Shown here: piece by piece, positions 1 through 11,174 of the stretch
Position numbering within the stretch: the stretch's first letter is position 1
Layout: every line of letters starts with the position of its first letter
Position numbers and translations under genes: made by a program
The notes under the pieces: model-generated
Seen by the model: only the letters and a program-made list of their open reading frames with translations
What the model was told of the DNA's origin: nothing
Databases searched by the model: none
Source: Chromera velia
Taxonomy: Eukaryota; Sar; Chromeraceae
Assembly: GCA_018398765.1 (NCBI GenBank)
Contig: JAHBMJ010000775.1
Location: forward strand, 123,255-187,254
Reading direction: 5' to 3'
DNA: 64,000 bases

Positions 1-1179
1 TTTGTCTCTGTTCCCCCCTCCCGCCTGTTTTTTTCCTCTCTCTCTCGAACAGGCTGGGAATGTACCTGCATGGTCCGATCTCCTCTGCCCCCCTCTCTTA
101 CTGGGTGATTGATTGATTGGCGGGGTCGGTCGTGTGTGTGAGTGGATGAGTGGAGAACCGGAAGTCAAAGCAAGGTGGTCATTGGATCATACGGAAAGGG
201 AAGAAAGAGGGACGGAAGGAAAGAAGAGAGATGAAAAGCGATGAGTGGGCGGGGACAGGAATCGGGGAGCCATCCCTGACTTTCGTTTGTTGTTGATAGG
301 ACAGAATTTCTTCGTTCCTGCCCCACCCTCCGCTTTTCCTTTCTCGATTGATCGCATCCTGCCTTCGCTGTTTCTTCCCCTATTTATTTGCTTATTTATT
401 CGTCTTGTCACTCTCTTTGTCCTTCCCTTCGCAAACTTAACTAAACGTGGGCATGCATGCACGCCGGGTTACGGTCGGTTTGTGCATCCACCCAACCATC
501 CCTCTATTTTTCCGTCCAGGTTTTTTTTTAGCGGGCCGGAAAGAAGAAACAATGCTGTTGCTGTTCCATGCCTTCGAAGGCAGCAGAAAGGGGGGGGCAA
601 CCGAAGTAAAGACTCTGTCTGCTTGTAGAACGTGAAGGCGGTTCTGTCAGAAAATGGACGACAGAGCTGCAGGGATCGTGACGGGTATAGAGACAGAGAC
701 CTCACAGGAATGAGCGCCAGTAAATAAATGAATTAATTTGCAAACAGAGCCAGCGGGTCAGGGTGGAGGAGTGCAGGAAGGAAGAAAAAAAGGAGGCAAG
801 GAAGAAAGGAAAGAAGGAAAGAAGGGAGGAGACGTGGGAGTGAGGAAGGAACGAAGAAAGGAATGGACCAATGAAGAGTCGAGGAGGAGAAGAGAGGGAA
901 CTGGGATGAGAGAGCGCGGTTTCCTTGTACTTTGTTTCTGATTCCGTTTACTTCTCTTCTCTTGACTGCCCACGTATTTGTTTCTTCCTTCGATCTCCGT
1001 GAGTAAGCGCCTTCCTTCACTTGATCGTCTTGCCTTGTCTTCATTTTATTTTTCCGGTCTGGTGTACGTCTCCCCCCCTTGATTCCTCCTGGATTTCTTC
1101 TTTTGTCCGTACTTGCGCCCTTCACTGTATCCACATAGACGATACATTCCTTCGATGGCCAGACGGGGAGAAGCAGAAC
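1..1179. other. No gene seen; low-complexity flank
   Basis: Open frames here are short, overlap on both strands and have the skewed composition of pyrimidine- or purine-rich simple sequence (AAGGAAGG-type runs near 770-870). I see no domain, no splice-phase chain and no recognisable protein. Confidence 0.6.
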
Positions 1180-1279
1180 ACCACACACACACACACACAC
1201 ACACACGCACGCACGCACACACACACACAGATACACACAAACACACACACACACACACACATACATACACATACACGCA

Positions 1280-1313
<34 letters not shown>

Positions 1314-1351
1314 ACACATGCACACACACACACACACACACATACACACAT

Positions 1352-1390
<39 letters not shown>

Positions 1391-1394
1391 CACA
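1180..1394. repeat. (CA)n microsatellite
   Basis: About 215 bases of nearly pure CA repeat with occasional TA and GC interruptions. The Cys-Val and Thr-His open frames across it are artefacts of the repeat. Confidence 0.97.
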
Positions 1395-1975
1395 CTCGAG
1401 GTCAAGAAGCGGAGTGATGTAAAGGTGTCCAGAGAGTCAGCCGATGGGAGTGCGTGCTGATGAACATAAATGAATCCGCTCCTTGTGAGTAATTTGGATG
1501 CAGGTGCATGCTTCAATGAATGAGAAGAGGTGAACGTAGATGGATGTGTGAGTGGGAGATCAGTGAATGAATGGATGCGTGAATGACTGACTGAATGTCT
1601 CTCTACGTCTAGGCCCAAAGAGACGGCTGGACTGGAGGCTGTGAGGTTGAGGGGGAATCACGGGGGGGGAAAACAATTTGTCTGCATGTCTGACGTCACA
1701 TGGTTGCGCTTCCAGGCGTCCTTTTGGGGCTTTTGGGCGGCTTGATCTTCCTTTTGCACAAGGTGTATACTCTATGTATCTGTATATGCGGAGGTTTCAA
1801 TGCATGCATCACTCCTGCATGTACATGTGATGTGACGACAGACGGAATTCAAGGAAAGGGGGGAGAGAGGTCTGACGGAAGGATCAGCTCTCCCACTCTT
1901 TTGATTCGAACATTTCTTGATCTATCTATTCCTCCATCCGATTAGTGCCATTTTCTGAGCTTCGGCGCTCGTTGT
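1395..1975. other. No gene seen
   Basis: GC-balanced sequence with imperfect GAATGA-type repeats around 1500-1600. No supported coding region or RNA gene. Confidence 0.55.
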
Positions 1976-2173
1976 ATAGCAATGGTATTTGATTTACACT
2001 TTGCAATTAACCTAATCGAGCAGTCAAGTACTTAAGTTCAAAAGGAAAATGATTTTAATGTCATTTGATTTAATTTAATTTGAATTTGAAACAAGTAGAA
2101 TCATGATTTTGAATATCGTATTAAAATTTATAGGTTAAAATACATAATTTAATTAAGTTGTGTAAATATTATA

Positions 2174-2206
<33 letters not shown>

Positions 2207-3221
2207 CTTAAGCTGTTGCTATGCGCTAGCAGCGCTATGTACGTATAACAACAGAAATCTAAAGATCTTTAACGTGTTCAAGCAAAACATATACTAGAAC
2301 ATACATGACGCTACGGCTTACTTTTGTAGCCTAGGCCCTATAGAGCCTACAGGTTATTACTGAGGTTAACATGTGGTTAAGGTTATATAGACCGAACCAT
2401 CCGAGTTCAAATCCTACAAGATCATCTTTTGCCAGTTTTAGAGCTTTAACATTCATCTGAAGCAGCGCAGCGAACCACGTGCACAAAAGTCGATTAGCAC
2501 AAGAATTACTAAATAATCGCCCGGTATGAAAGACTTCTAAAAACTAGTCCCAAAAACTTTTAATCTGGAAGACTGCAATGAAATCGGAACGATTGATCAA
2601 TCATCGACTTGAACCACCCCAGCGACATCAACCTCTGAAGAGTTTTGACGCCTTCAAGCACTTATCAGCCCACTTATCAGCGCCTCCCCCACCAAGGAGA
2701 CCTTAGCAGTGTGACTCAAATTCATTTAGCCCTAGGAGTAATGTTAAAAAAAAAAAAAAACAAACAAAAAAAAAGTACGGTTTCCAGGGCATTTTTTTTT
2801 GTTTTGCTTTTCAATGATGACCTCCATCAAGACATAACAACCATATGTAACACCTTGCAACATAAAAGCAACAGTTGTCTAGACAGTTGTATAATATTCA
2901 TTTATCATTATAACAAAGAAACAATAGTATAACAGCACGTTTTTAAGTTATAATAAAAACCACTTTTTGATTTATGTAACACATCAACAACACTAAAACA
3001 ACATATTTTTTAGTTTGACAATTAACAGAAAAAAAATAAAAAACAAAAAAGTGAAAATTAATGACCAATTTTTTTTTTTTTTGAAAATTACCCCTAGGTT
3101 TAGCCCCACTAATAGGCCAATTGATTGATTGAGCCCAACTATGGGCCCAATTGCTTTAATATATATGCAAAACTATATAATATATATTTTTCTAGACATG
3201 TTTTATCATCAATTCTAAAAT
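1976..3221. other. AT-rich block
   Basis: Composition drops sharply to strongly AT-rich. It holds a (TA)n tract near 2171-2206, A-runs near 2747-2775 and scattered TTTAAT motifs. No gene was found. A short segment near 2350-2425 faintly resembles a tRNA-type B box but cannot be folded as a tRNA. The block runs directly into the inverted-repeat transposon at 3226. Confidence 0.7.
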
Positions 3222-3225
3222 TTAA

Positions 3226-4336
3226 CCCTGCAGGTAGCCTAGGAGGTAGCTGGGATTTTGCGGAATTTTAGCTTAGGATTTTAGCGGATTTTACGGGATT
3301 TTAGCTAGGATTTTAGCGGATTATACGGGATTTTGCCCAGGATTCTGCTGGATTATATTTAAATAGGGCTAAAATCCTAAAAAATAATAGTCCGGCAGCA
3401 TAGTTGCACTAGTACAGTACAGTGTAGAAGCAAAACTAGTACAGTACAGTACAGTATAATTCGAGCGGCCCGCCCCGCCCTGCCTCACTAAGTTGGGCGG
3501 GCCACCCACCACTCGTCCCACTACCTTTTTATAAGCTTTTAAGCTAAGTTTTGGCATATTTAGCATGTTTATAAGCTAAATTTTAGTAACTTTTTACCAG
3601 TGTTTTAGTGAATTTTCATTATATTTTTATAGTAATTTAAGATAGTACATAATAAATAGTTAAAGTTTGCATTCTAAAACATAAATTAGAGAAAAAGATG
3701 GCTTTAAGTGAAGCCTCTTAACTACGAGAATACAAGGTTTCTGTTCCACCCCTTGGGTCCTTAGACGAGGTTTTGCATGTTGAAGTCGAGGGGCGGAGAA
3801 AATCCAGGGCAACGATGTCCTTGAAGCCTAGTAATAGTCCTTGTAGATAACGTTGGAGTGGTGTAAGGCAGTACAGGCTGCGACGCCTCCTCTTCAACTT
3901 AACTGTATATCGTCAGACGACAAGGTGGATAACCTCTCCTGGTGGTGCTGGGACGATCTTATAGAAGCAGCCCCCAAAAACGCTGCCCTCGCCACGGAGG
4001 TCTTTCAGGCCGCCAACGCGGTGGGGGTCTCGGAGCGGGGGTTCTTTCTCTACGACCAGGTTTACTCTGAGAAGAAGACAGACACAGAAGACGCTGGGCA
4101 CCACAGAAGACAGACATAGATTTTGGGCCTGCAAGGACTTGACCTTACGTCTGATAAGTCAGTGGAGGCATTCGATGATGAGTTGGATGGAGAGATGGCA
4201 GTTGAATACCTGAAGAGCATCGGACTGGAGTTCAGAGAGACTCCTTTCTGAGTCTGACAGAAGGGACAGGGAGGAGGGGGGGGGGCAGACTGCTGAGACT
4301 GTTGCTAGGACTGTTGTAATGATGGTATATGAATTT

Positions 4337-4374
<38 letters not shown>

Positions 4375-4760
4375 CATATATATATAATTATATATATATG
4401 TATAATATACAGTTTCAATTCTTTTGGAAGCTTTCTCTAAGTTACTGTAATTCATCATTACCATATCATAACTTAGCACACGTTGATAGAGTATTAACGT
4501 AGGTTAAGAGACCCCCTAGGACGCTAGAAATAGAAGAAATTATCTTTTAAGGTCTAGTACAGTATTACACTACAGCACAGTGTAGATGTTATAGTACAGT
4601 AGTACAGTACAGTATAGTGTCTAATATAGTGTAGTACAGTGTACTTGTACAACTATGTCCGGCAAAATCCTGGGCAAAATCCCGTATAATCCGCTAAAAT
4701 CCCGTAAAATCCGCTAAAATCCTGAGCTAAAATCCCGTAAAATCCCAGTTACCTGCAGGG
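3226..4760. mobile_element. DNA transposon with ~220 bp terminal inverted repeats
   Basis: The two ends are inverted copies: the left arm (about 3226-3447) and the reverse complement of the right arm (about 4545-4760) both start CCCTGCAGGTA and continue through a tandem array of GGATTTTAGCGGATT-type units, then TCCGGCA, then a field of TAGTACAGTACAGT units. Left of the element is TTAA (3222-3225), which with the CCC start recalls piggyBac-type ends, but the right flank reads AATG, so the target duplication is not confirmed. The interior holds a broken open frame and a (TA)n tract at 4344-4390. The superfamily is therefore unassigned; piggyBac is only a guess. The inverted arms themselves are directly visible. 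Confidence 0.8.
3853..4251 (+). pseudogene. Acidic open-frame remnant inside the inverted-repeat element
   Basis: One reading frame of 133 codons with a single in-frame TAG at 4117-4119. The first part is rich in Asp, Trp and Ala (DDKVDNLSWWCWDDL), the second reads DDELDGEMAVEYLKSIGL before a TGA. There is no ATG at the start, so it may be the remains of a downstream exon of a transposase or of a captured host exon. I do not recognise a family. It is the only protein-like segment in the element. Confidence 0.35.
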
Positions 4761-5300
4761 AATGATGTGGGGGTGTTTAACCCCTAGTGTTATAATAAGT
4801 ACGATTTATTTCGATGATACAAAAAAATATTTGCGTACTATATAGTAGTATAGTATATGGACTGCCAGGAGCGTGGCTCCACCGGCTTAGTCATTCATTC
4901 ATTCATTTATTCATTCATTCATTCATTAAACTAGCTTTTTTCTTTTTAACAATATATATATCTTCATCACACTATGTTTATGTATGATTCTACGTTTATC
5001 AAGAACCATCATTAACCAATTTAGTGTTGATAATTAATTAAAGACTTGATCAACTGATTCATGGCAGCTGGCGTGGCTGTTGGAAGTGGAGGCCACCAGA
5101 GGGAGGCGCCGGTGGTCGGAAAAAGATCCATCAGGTTGGTAAGAGGAAAGTTAGGCATCATCGGGTTTATTATTGTTGTTTGTCTTAAGAAGAGTCTGGA
5201 CGTATTTTCTTTAAATCATAGTTACTATTAAAAGAGTCGGCTCTTTTATCTTCTGAGAGGGTTCGGTGGGTTTGTTGGCGGTTTAAATTTAGAAAAGATT
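4761..5300. other. AT-rich flank and short repeats, no gene
   Basis: AT-rich sequence with a TTCA microsatellite at 4889-4925, then more balanced sequence that forms the 3' flank of the minus-strand HAD gene ending at 5301. Confidence 0.55.
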
Positions 5301-6997
5301 TCAGAGTTTCGGAATTTTCTCTTTTTGATGCGGGAATTTCATGGCTCGCTCTGCTACACGTCTGCTCTGCGTCTGCTCCGCTTTTCTCTGCCCCTTCACG
5401 CGGACGCCCGTATCCGTCTTCTCCTCCAGCTTGACAAAAGGGGGCCACGTTGCCGACTGGTAGTGCAAACACCCTATCAGCACACTCCTCCAGACTGAAA
5501 TATCGAGTGACTGTTTATGGCAGACGAGAGACAGTAGGCACTGCAAGAGAACTCTCACTTGCTGCATGAAAAAAACAAAAAGAAAGAAAGAAAGAAAGAA
5601 AGAATGACTGACTGAATGAATGAATGAATCAATGAATGAATGAAAGAGGCAGGACTGATTCTCATATCAGTTGTTCATCACTTGCAATCACTTATTCAGG
5701 TAAAAGCTCCAGGCAAACGGCAAAAGCCATTACTATACACAGAGAAAACTAGAGAAAACAAATTTGGTCTGCAAAGTGATGTTCACACCTGCCATCACAA
5801 TCTTGCGTATATTTATGCAGAACATAACCATGTCAATGCAGGTCATGCACGTTTTCGTTGTTCTCTTTGAGCCTTTGAATTCACTCCGAGACCTACCTTC
5901 GTAAGTGCTTCCAGTGAGACATCACCTTCAAGGAGTTTTACGGTCTTCACCACGTGAATCAGATTGGAGGCCTTCATGAAACTGCACACACATACAAGGG
6001 AGCGCAAGAGAAGGAAGAAATGATGGCTGTAGAGATTGATGAAAGAGACACAATAACTCGCGCATCATTTATGCACTACCAGTAAGACGAATTAAGGAAA
6101 GAGAAAGATAGGGAAGCAGACATACTGAATGCATTCAAATTTCCCTCATCACCCCCTCGCTCTTCTTTTCCCTTCCCTGCTCACTCACTGGGATACGTAG
6201 GTCGCTGCGTGCTGCTCAAGTGGACCATCCCCGATGGAAATGAGGTTCTTCATTTGCCGCGGAGGACGACACGTAAGGTGTGCCTCAAACAGGCTGTAGA
6301 ATGCAAGCCGCTGCACACACATGAGAGAGGCAACCAGAGTGGAGAGAAATATCTGTCAACAGACACGTAAAGAATTTCACACCAAAACCATTACCGGAAA
6401 AGAAAAGATCAGCAGAGACCCCTTCCAAAGAAACCACAACGAGCCTTCACATTGCACGAGAACAAAACAAACCCATACATAAATGTCGGGGAACTCCCTG
6501 ACCTTCCAGAACTCCAGGTCCACACTCTCATAGTACAAATCGTGGTGTACGATCACCTCCACATCCAATGGACCATCATGCCCCTCCTGGCTCCCACTTA
6601 GAAGACCGTCTTCAGAGTACAGACACCTGTACAGCCGTGGCATCACATCTCTCAGGGCCTCCTCGGCCCACATGCTGGAGGCAGCTGTGACAATTTTCAT
6701 GCCATTGTGTGTCTGCCTCCAGGCACTCTCCATATAAGGGGCTCTCAGAATGTTGGCGCTCTATAACCATGCAGCTGCCTAGCTACTGGCAGGCCTGGGT
6801 CAAAAGAGAAATCCCCGAAAGTTCAAGATCCTCCAGGCGGTCTCTCTGTTCTTGAGGGAGACTCTGCAAGACTGTGGAGGTGGTAGGGCAGTTGAGTTCT
6901 CTGTTCGGGTTGAACGTGTTCTGAAGCCAGGAGGTGGGGAAAAGGGTGTCATCAAAGTCGAACAGGATGAGGGTGAAGGGAGGCGAGAAGACCTCCC
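5301..6997 (-). CDS. HAD-superfamily hydrolase, five exons found, 5' end missing
   Basis: Exons, 5' to 3' on the minus strand: 6997-6787, 6716-6503, 6310-6189, 5981-5897 and 5561-5301. The phases fit and give 296 residues. Exon 1 carries HAD motif I (FDFDDTLFPTSW, near 6935-6970), with the nucleophile and acid/base aspartates. Exon 2 holds NGMKIVTAASSMWAEEAL, the motif II position (hydrophobic strand ending in Thr). Exon 3 holds NLISIGDGPLEQHAA, the GD-containing acidic motif IV. Exon 4 reads KTVKLLEGDVSL, typical of uncharacterised protist and kinetoplastid members of this family. The substrate cannot be named. Donors are GTAGCT, GTCAGG, GTGAGT and GTAGGT; the last three acceptors are TGCAG. 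The 70-base first intron has the acceptor CTGGAG and is the weakest junction. The start codon lies upstream, perhaps beyond the microsatellite and assembly gap at 7.4-7.6 kb; no ATG is in frame in the first exon found. Confidence 0.82.
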
Positions 6998-7378
6998 CTG
7001 CCGCAAGCCCCGCGTTCCTTCTCCTCTTTTCGATGCCCCCCCCTCCCCATCCTCTTCCGCGGAGACCTCTCGCAAAGGCAGAGAAACACTCGAGCAATAC
7101 GGCATCGTACACCCAACAAAGAGACCGCAATCTCTGCCTGCAACCTCTCTTCTGACCTCGAAGTCCACTGTTGAGCAGCTGCAAGGCGCAACCAAAGAAA
7201 CAAAGCGTCAGGGAGAGGGGCACTCGCCATCTGAAAGGACGGGGACAAAGGCCATGCAAGCATAGTCTTCCTGTCGCTCTAACTGTGCTTCTGCACTCCT
7301 GTTTAGACAGAGGCAAGCGCACTGGAAAGCGAGAAGGGAAGCCTCACGACCGTCCCACACATCTTTCTCTCTCCCCCC

Positions 7379-7475
7379 NNNNNNNNNNNNNNNNNNNNNN
7401 NNNNNNNNNNNNNNNNNNNNNNNNNNNNNNNNNNNNNNNNNNNNNNNNNNNNNNNNNNNNNNNNNNNNNNNNNNN
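7379..7475. other. Assembly gap (97 N)
   Basis: Run of N between pyrimidine-rich simple sequences, so the gap probably reflects a collapsed or unreadable microsatellite. It sits in the 5' region of the HAD gene and may hide exon or intron sequence. Confidence 1.
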
Positions 7476-7511
7476 CTCTCTTTCTCTCCCTCTCTCCCCC
7501 CCACCCACCCA

Positions 7512-7559
<48 letters not shown>

Positions 7560-7563
7560 ACAC

Positions 7564-7600
<37 letters not shown>

Positions 7601-7610
7601 GAGAGAGGGA
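7476..7610. repeat. CT, CA and GA microsatellites beside the gap
   Basis: CT-rich run, then (CA)n about 7513-7568, then (GA)n about 7567-7608. All reading frames through it are repeat artefacts. Confidence 0.95.
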
Positions 7611-7667
7611 CGTTCCGAGGCCTCCATGGAAGGAAAAGCGGGCGAAAGACGTTGACTGCTGACTGAC

Positions 7668-7863
7668 TTTCCGAGCGCTTCTAGGGTGAGCCGACACTTG
7701 GACAGCCACTCCATGAAGTGGTGGTCGAGCAGGTACGGGGGTGGGGGGGGGCAGACCCCCCCGCCTCTGTACCCGAATGGACCAGGTTGGACCTGGCCAT
7801 GTCAATGGAGAGATGGGGCACATCAGGGTCCGCAGGTACCCATCTGCACTCTAGCTGACCAAC
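7668..7863 (-). other. Possible exon of unknown gene, frame broken in a homopolymer
   Basis: After an ATGCAG acceptor (at 7864) a minus-strand frame reads DPDVPHLSIDMARSNLVHS. It then meets a C/G homopolymer (7740-7765), and a different frame continues HHFMEWLSKCRLTLEALGK up to a GTCAGT donor at 7667. Both halves look protein-like, which suggests one exon with a homopolymer length error, or two unrelated frames. A further small candidate lies near 8063-8116 (FVGGFQFDITMQ, donor GTAAGA). It could belong to the 5' part of the HAD gene. Not recognised. Confidence 0.25.
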
Positions 7864-8455
7864 CTGCATGCATCCATCAACAGACAAGAGGGCCGGGAGG
7901 AAACAAGCGAGGGTCAACCAATATGGGCTGACCTGTACGGTTAATTACTATAGGGTATACTCCTTTTGGTTATCTTAATTCTCTGGGGAGACAAGAGAAG
8001 CGTCCGACTCAGCGAACTGTCTTCCCGAGATAAGTCTGCAGTTCTTGTTTTTATCTTACTCGCCTTGCTTGTCTGCATGGTGATGTCGAATTGGAATCCG
8101 CCCACAAAGGTTCTCTGCAAGTCATGAAAGTAAAGTTCAGAGGAAGGAGAGATTCACTGGCAGGGGAAAAAGGAGTCCTGTCTTTCCTTCTTTGAGTACA
8201 TGTGTGTATATGTAGATGCATGCGTGTACGCGTGCGTGTGTTTGTATGTGTGTGTGTAAATGTCCGTGTACGTGTAGGTTTATGTGTGAGTCTGAATGTA
8301 TGTTTGTAATACTATACGCGTGCATTCTAATCTGTGTGGATGGTTGCCTATCTTCCTTTTCACATCTCTCTTTCTTGCTTTGAAGAGACTTGTCTTCGAC
8401 GCCTTTGTGCACCTCAAAGACCAGATTTTTCTCTGCAGGGTGCTGACCGGACATC

Positions 8456-10065
8456 TTAGGGTCTGCCTTCATGGAGGTCTTCCTTCTTTGCCTGCATGTC
8501 CTTAAGGACCTTTTTGCCCGCAGGAGGGAACGTCACAGGATGGGGGGCCCTGCAGATAAAAAAGTAATGACAGCTTCACCACAGGTCCTGGTTGTAGGTT
8601 CGCCTTCTTTCAGTCCGTCAACAATACTCTGACCAAGTTTGAACTATAGTGTCACAACGCTTTGAACGTTGTCTTAGACACATATCAAAGTCTAGTCCTC
8701 AATGCTCTAGAGTCACTGACTGCAGATGCATGTTCAGCTTAAGACTCGCACTGAGTGAACCTTGTGTCCTCCAAACAAAAAGAGACTATAGAACCACCAG
8801 ATTGAGAAAGGGCGAGCTGACATGGGAAGAGCATCAACTTCTGACAACCCGAGAGAAGCTGCATCGTCGTCGTTTGCCTTGTTCTGCAGGACATCGATGG
8901 GAAAAGAGCTAGTCCAAAAGCTCCTGGAGGGACAGTTGACTTGACGAGTGAATGCCTGACGCTAAAATCGGGTGGCATCAGTTGGAAGACGGGAGTCCAT
9001 GAAGATGCGAATATCTAAGCCGAGTTTAATTCAAGTTGATCGATGCGTTGTTCAACGTCAAAGCAGAACACATGCAGTGATACCCTCACTGACCATTTTC
9101 TCTCTGTTGTTTGTTCCTCTGTTGCGAGCTACTGTCGTTGTGCCTGAGGTTGAGGCCGCACTCGACTTCACAGGAGACTTGCCGACGCCACCTGGCATGG
9201 TGAGAGGTTTCTCTTTAGGGCGGACGGGCAACAAACAGCCCCCCCCATCCCCCGGACAGACAATCCCAACCGAGGCCAGGAGGTTGTACACCCTTGCGAG
9301 CCAGTTTCTGCAATGACCGTTACACAATTGAGAAACAGTACGAGGGGGGAGCTGCAAAAACAAATATGTCCAATCCCCAGAAGCCGAAAAGAGGAGAAAA
9401 CGAAAAGGGAACGAGAAAAAGGGCGAATCCAAGGGAGGCTGCGGTAGAGAATTTTGAATAAATGAGAGATCGATTGGAAAGAAAGAGAAGGAGAAAAAAG
9501 AACGGAAAGAAAAAGAAAGAGAAGAGAGCTGAGGAGCGAGAGGGCGGAAAAGGAAGCAAAAGAAAGCAGTGCCAAGCTGTAGGTGTCACAGCAAACGAAC
9601 TTGTTGTTCTGTTGAACTGGTTGGAGCCCTGCTGCTGGCTGGGGACTGCACAGAGTGTCACACATTGCAAAGGTTAAGATTATCAATGAGTTAAAGAGAA
9701 CCAGTCTCCGTGTTTTTTTGTCTTTATCACCACCAACGAATCGCAAATGAAAGAGTGTCAGCAGGAGACGGTACCTGCACACCCTCTTCAAAGAGTCGAA
9801 AGGGGATTAGCTCTGAGGGCCTGTGCTCTTAAAGCCTTAATCGTGTGTGACTCTTGCTCCAATCTGGTTTCGCTATGATCCGCGTTGCATGCTTTCACAT
9901 AGGGAGTTGACGAGCACTTTCACACAGGCTTGCACGCATGAGAAAACGTCCAACAAACACAAACTCACCCAATGCCGTGCATGCTGTCGAGTTTACTGAG
10001 AGTGTTTTCCAGCTCCAGCTGGACGCGAGGAATGTTGACCGTCTTGATCTCGTTCATTCTCTGAC
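8456..10065 (-). CDS. Unidentified protein, last four exons
   Basis: Chain of phase-compatible exons on the minus strand: 10065-9969, 9307-9094, 8883-8846 and 8549-8456 (stop TAA). The encoded C-terminal part is about 147 residues. The first exon is helical and heptad-like (MNEIKTVNIPRVQLELENTL), the second begins NWLARVYNLLASVGIV and becomes Gly/Ser/Pro rich, and the last ends with a charged Lys/Glu helix (VLKDMQAKKEDLHEGRP). Donors are GTGAGT, GTCAGT and GTCAGA; three of the four acceptors are TGCAG. The first exon needs one upstream base to complete a codon, so at least one more 5' exon exists, possibly on the far side of the repeats at 10.4-10.9 kb. I recognise no family. The 38-base third exon is the least certain. 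Confidence 0.5.
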
Positions 10066-10423
10066 CTAATATGTCAACAGAATGAGCAAGGGTGGGAACT
10101 GAACAACGTAATTTCTCTACCAAATTGATGGATGGATATCTGTGCATGCATGGGTCGATACACGTATATATACCCATATATGCATGCAAGTATATGAAAA
10201 AAGAAAAAAAAAAGTTTGTTTGCGCGCATTCGCGCGCGGAGGTATGTGTGAGCACTAAGTTTGTGCGCCCTCGGAGCCCTGAGTCGGAGGGCAGCCCGGG
10301 TGTACCCGGGTGTATCCGAAGCCCTGAAAAGCATCAGAAATTCGTATACAAATTCTTACCAGGTACACGCGTGCATGATTTTTAAGTACCATAATACTAC
10401 CATTGTGCGAGTGAACATCCGAT

Positions 10424-10513
10424 TACGCATGCCGGGGGTGAGTGGGATGTTTTTTGCCCCCCTTTCTGCATAGGAGACCGGCGCTTTTCCACAAAAAACT
10501 CGTTCTCATAATT
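10424..10513 (+). repeat. Interspersed repeat A, copy 1
   Basis: About 85 bases, from TACGCATGCCGGGGG to CTCATAATTA, recur in reverse orientation at 27132-27210. Here it lies immediately before repeat B copy 1, and the junction (10505-10524) is nearly palindromic. Confidence 0.85.
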
Positions 10514-10518
10514 AATAA

Positions 10519-10859
10519 TATGAGTGTGCTTACTCTAGAGCTGTCTAGAACATTGAGATAAAGGAGATCAACTCGATCAAACATCTAGAAAGTCTGACTT
10601 ACCAGGAAGGACGTCCAGCATCGTTAAAGTTCTTCAATCGATCAATAAAGCAGGTTGAGACAAGGAGACTGCTCTAAACCGCCGGAATAGAAATTCAATC
10701 AATCCGTCACGCATGAACAAACGTGTATCTCTTTTTAAGCTGCCCACAGACTGCCCACAGAGGCAATATCTCATTCTTTGGGCCTTAAACTAAAAGTCAG
10801 GACCCCTCCTTCTCAATCACACTCTACTCAGTCAGTCTGATCGATCTTCAGACTCAAAT
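10519..10859 (+). repeat. Interspersed repeat B, copy 1 (~341 bp)
   Basis: Directly repeated at 24293-24634 with roughly 7-8% differences by eye, from TATGAGTRTGCTTACTC to CAGACTYAAAT. No long open frame. Read on the minus strand, the 24.3 kb copy contains a CCCG/GTAAGT donor-like site. The copies have different flanks, so this is a mobile or LTR-like unit of unknown class. Confidence 0.85.
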
Positions 10860-11174
10860 CATTGGGCTCCAGTGCAGTATGGTTGGCGCACGCATTGCGG
10901 GACAAAGTGCCCCGATCACCCCTGGCACGCCTTGCATGGCAATCACGCACGATGAATCCGCATCTATACTATGATAAAAATAGAAGCCGCAAACGACTGA
11001 CCTTACATGCCCTGTGAATGATTACACAAAGCCATCCACATTCTTTAACAGGACAGGCTTCAATCTTCACTTGGCTTAACAGACTCTATTGTTTTGAATT
11101 CAAACAAAAAGGTTTGACAAGCAGTAAAGATTGGTCTGTTAGAGGACAGAGAGACGGCATAGTGTCAAGCCAAA
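10860..11174. other. No gene seen; 5' flank of Merlin element
   Basis: GC-balanced sequence between repeat B and the first transposase exon. The Merlin left terminus should lie here, but I could not pair it with a right-hand inverted repeat. Confidence 0.5.

Noticed and set aside
1046-1618. Long Cys-Val and Thr-His open frames on both strands
   Set aside because: Pure products of the (CA)n microsatellite; the same type recurs at 7.5, 36.5, 38.8 and 57.7 kb.
2350-2425. Possible tRNA or tRNA-derived SINE (GAGTTCAAATCC)
   Set aside because: The B-box-like string is present but the stems around it do not pair and no anticodon arm can be drawn.
3222-3225. TTAA at the left end as proof of a piggyBac element
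   Set aside because: The right flank does not repeat TTAA and the internal frame shows no recognisable piggyBac transposase motif, so the superfamily is left open.
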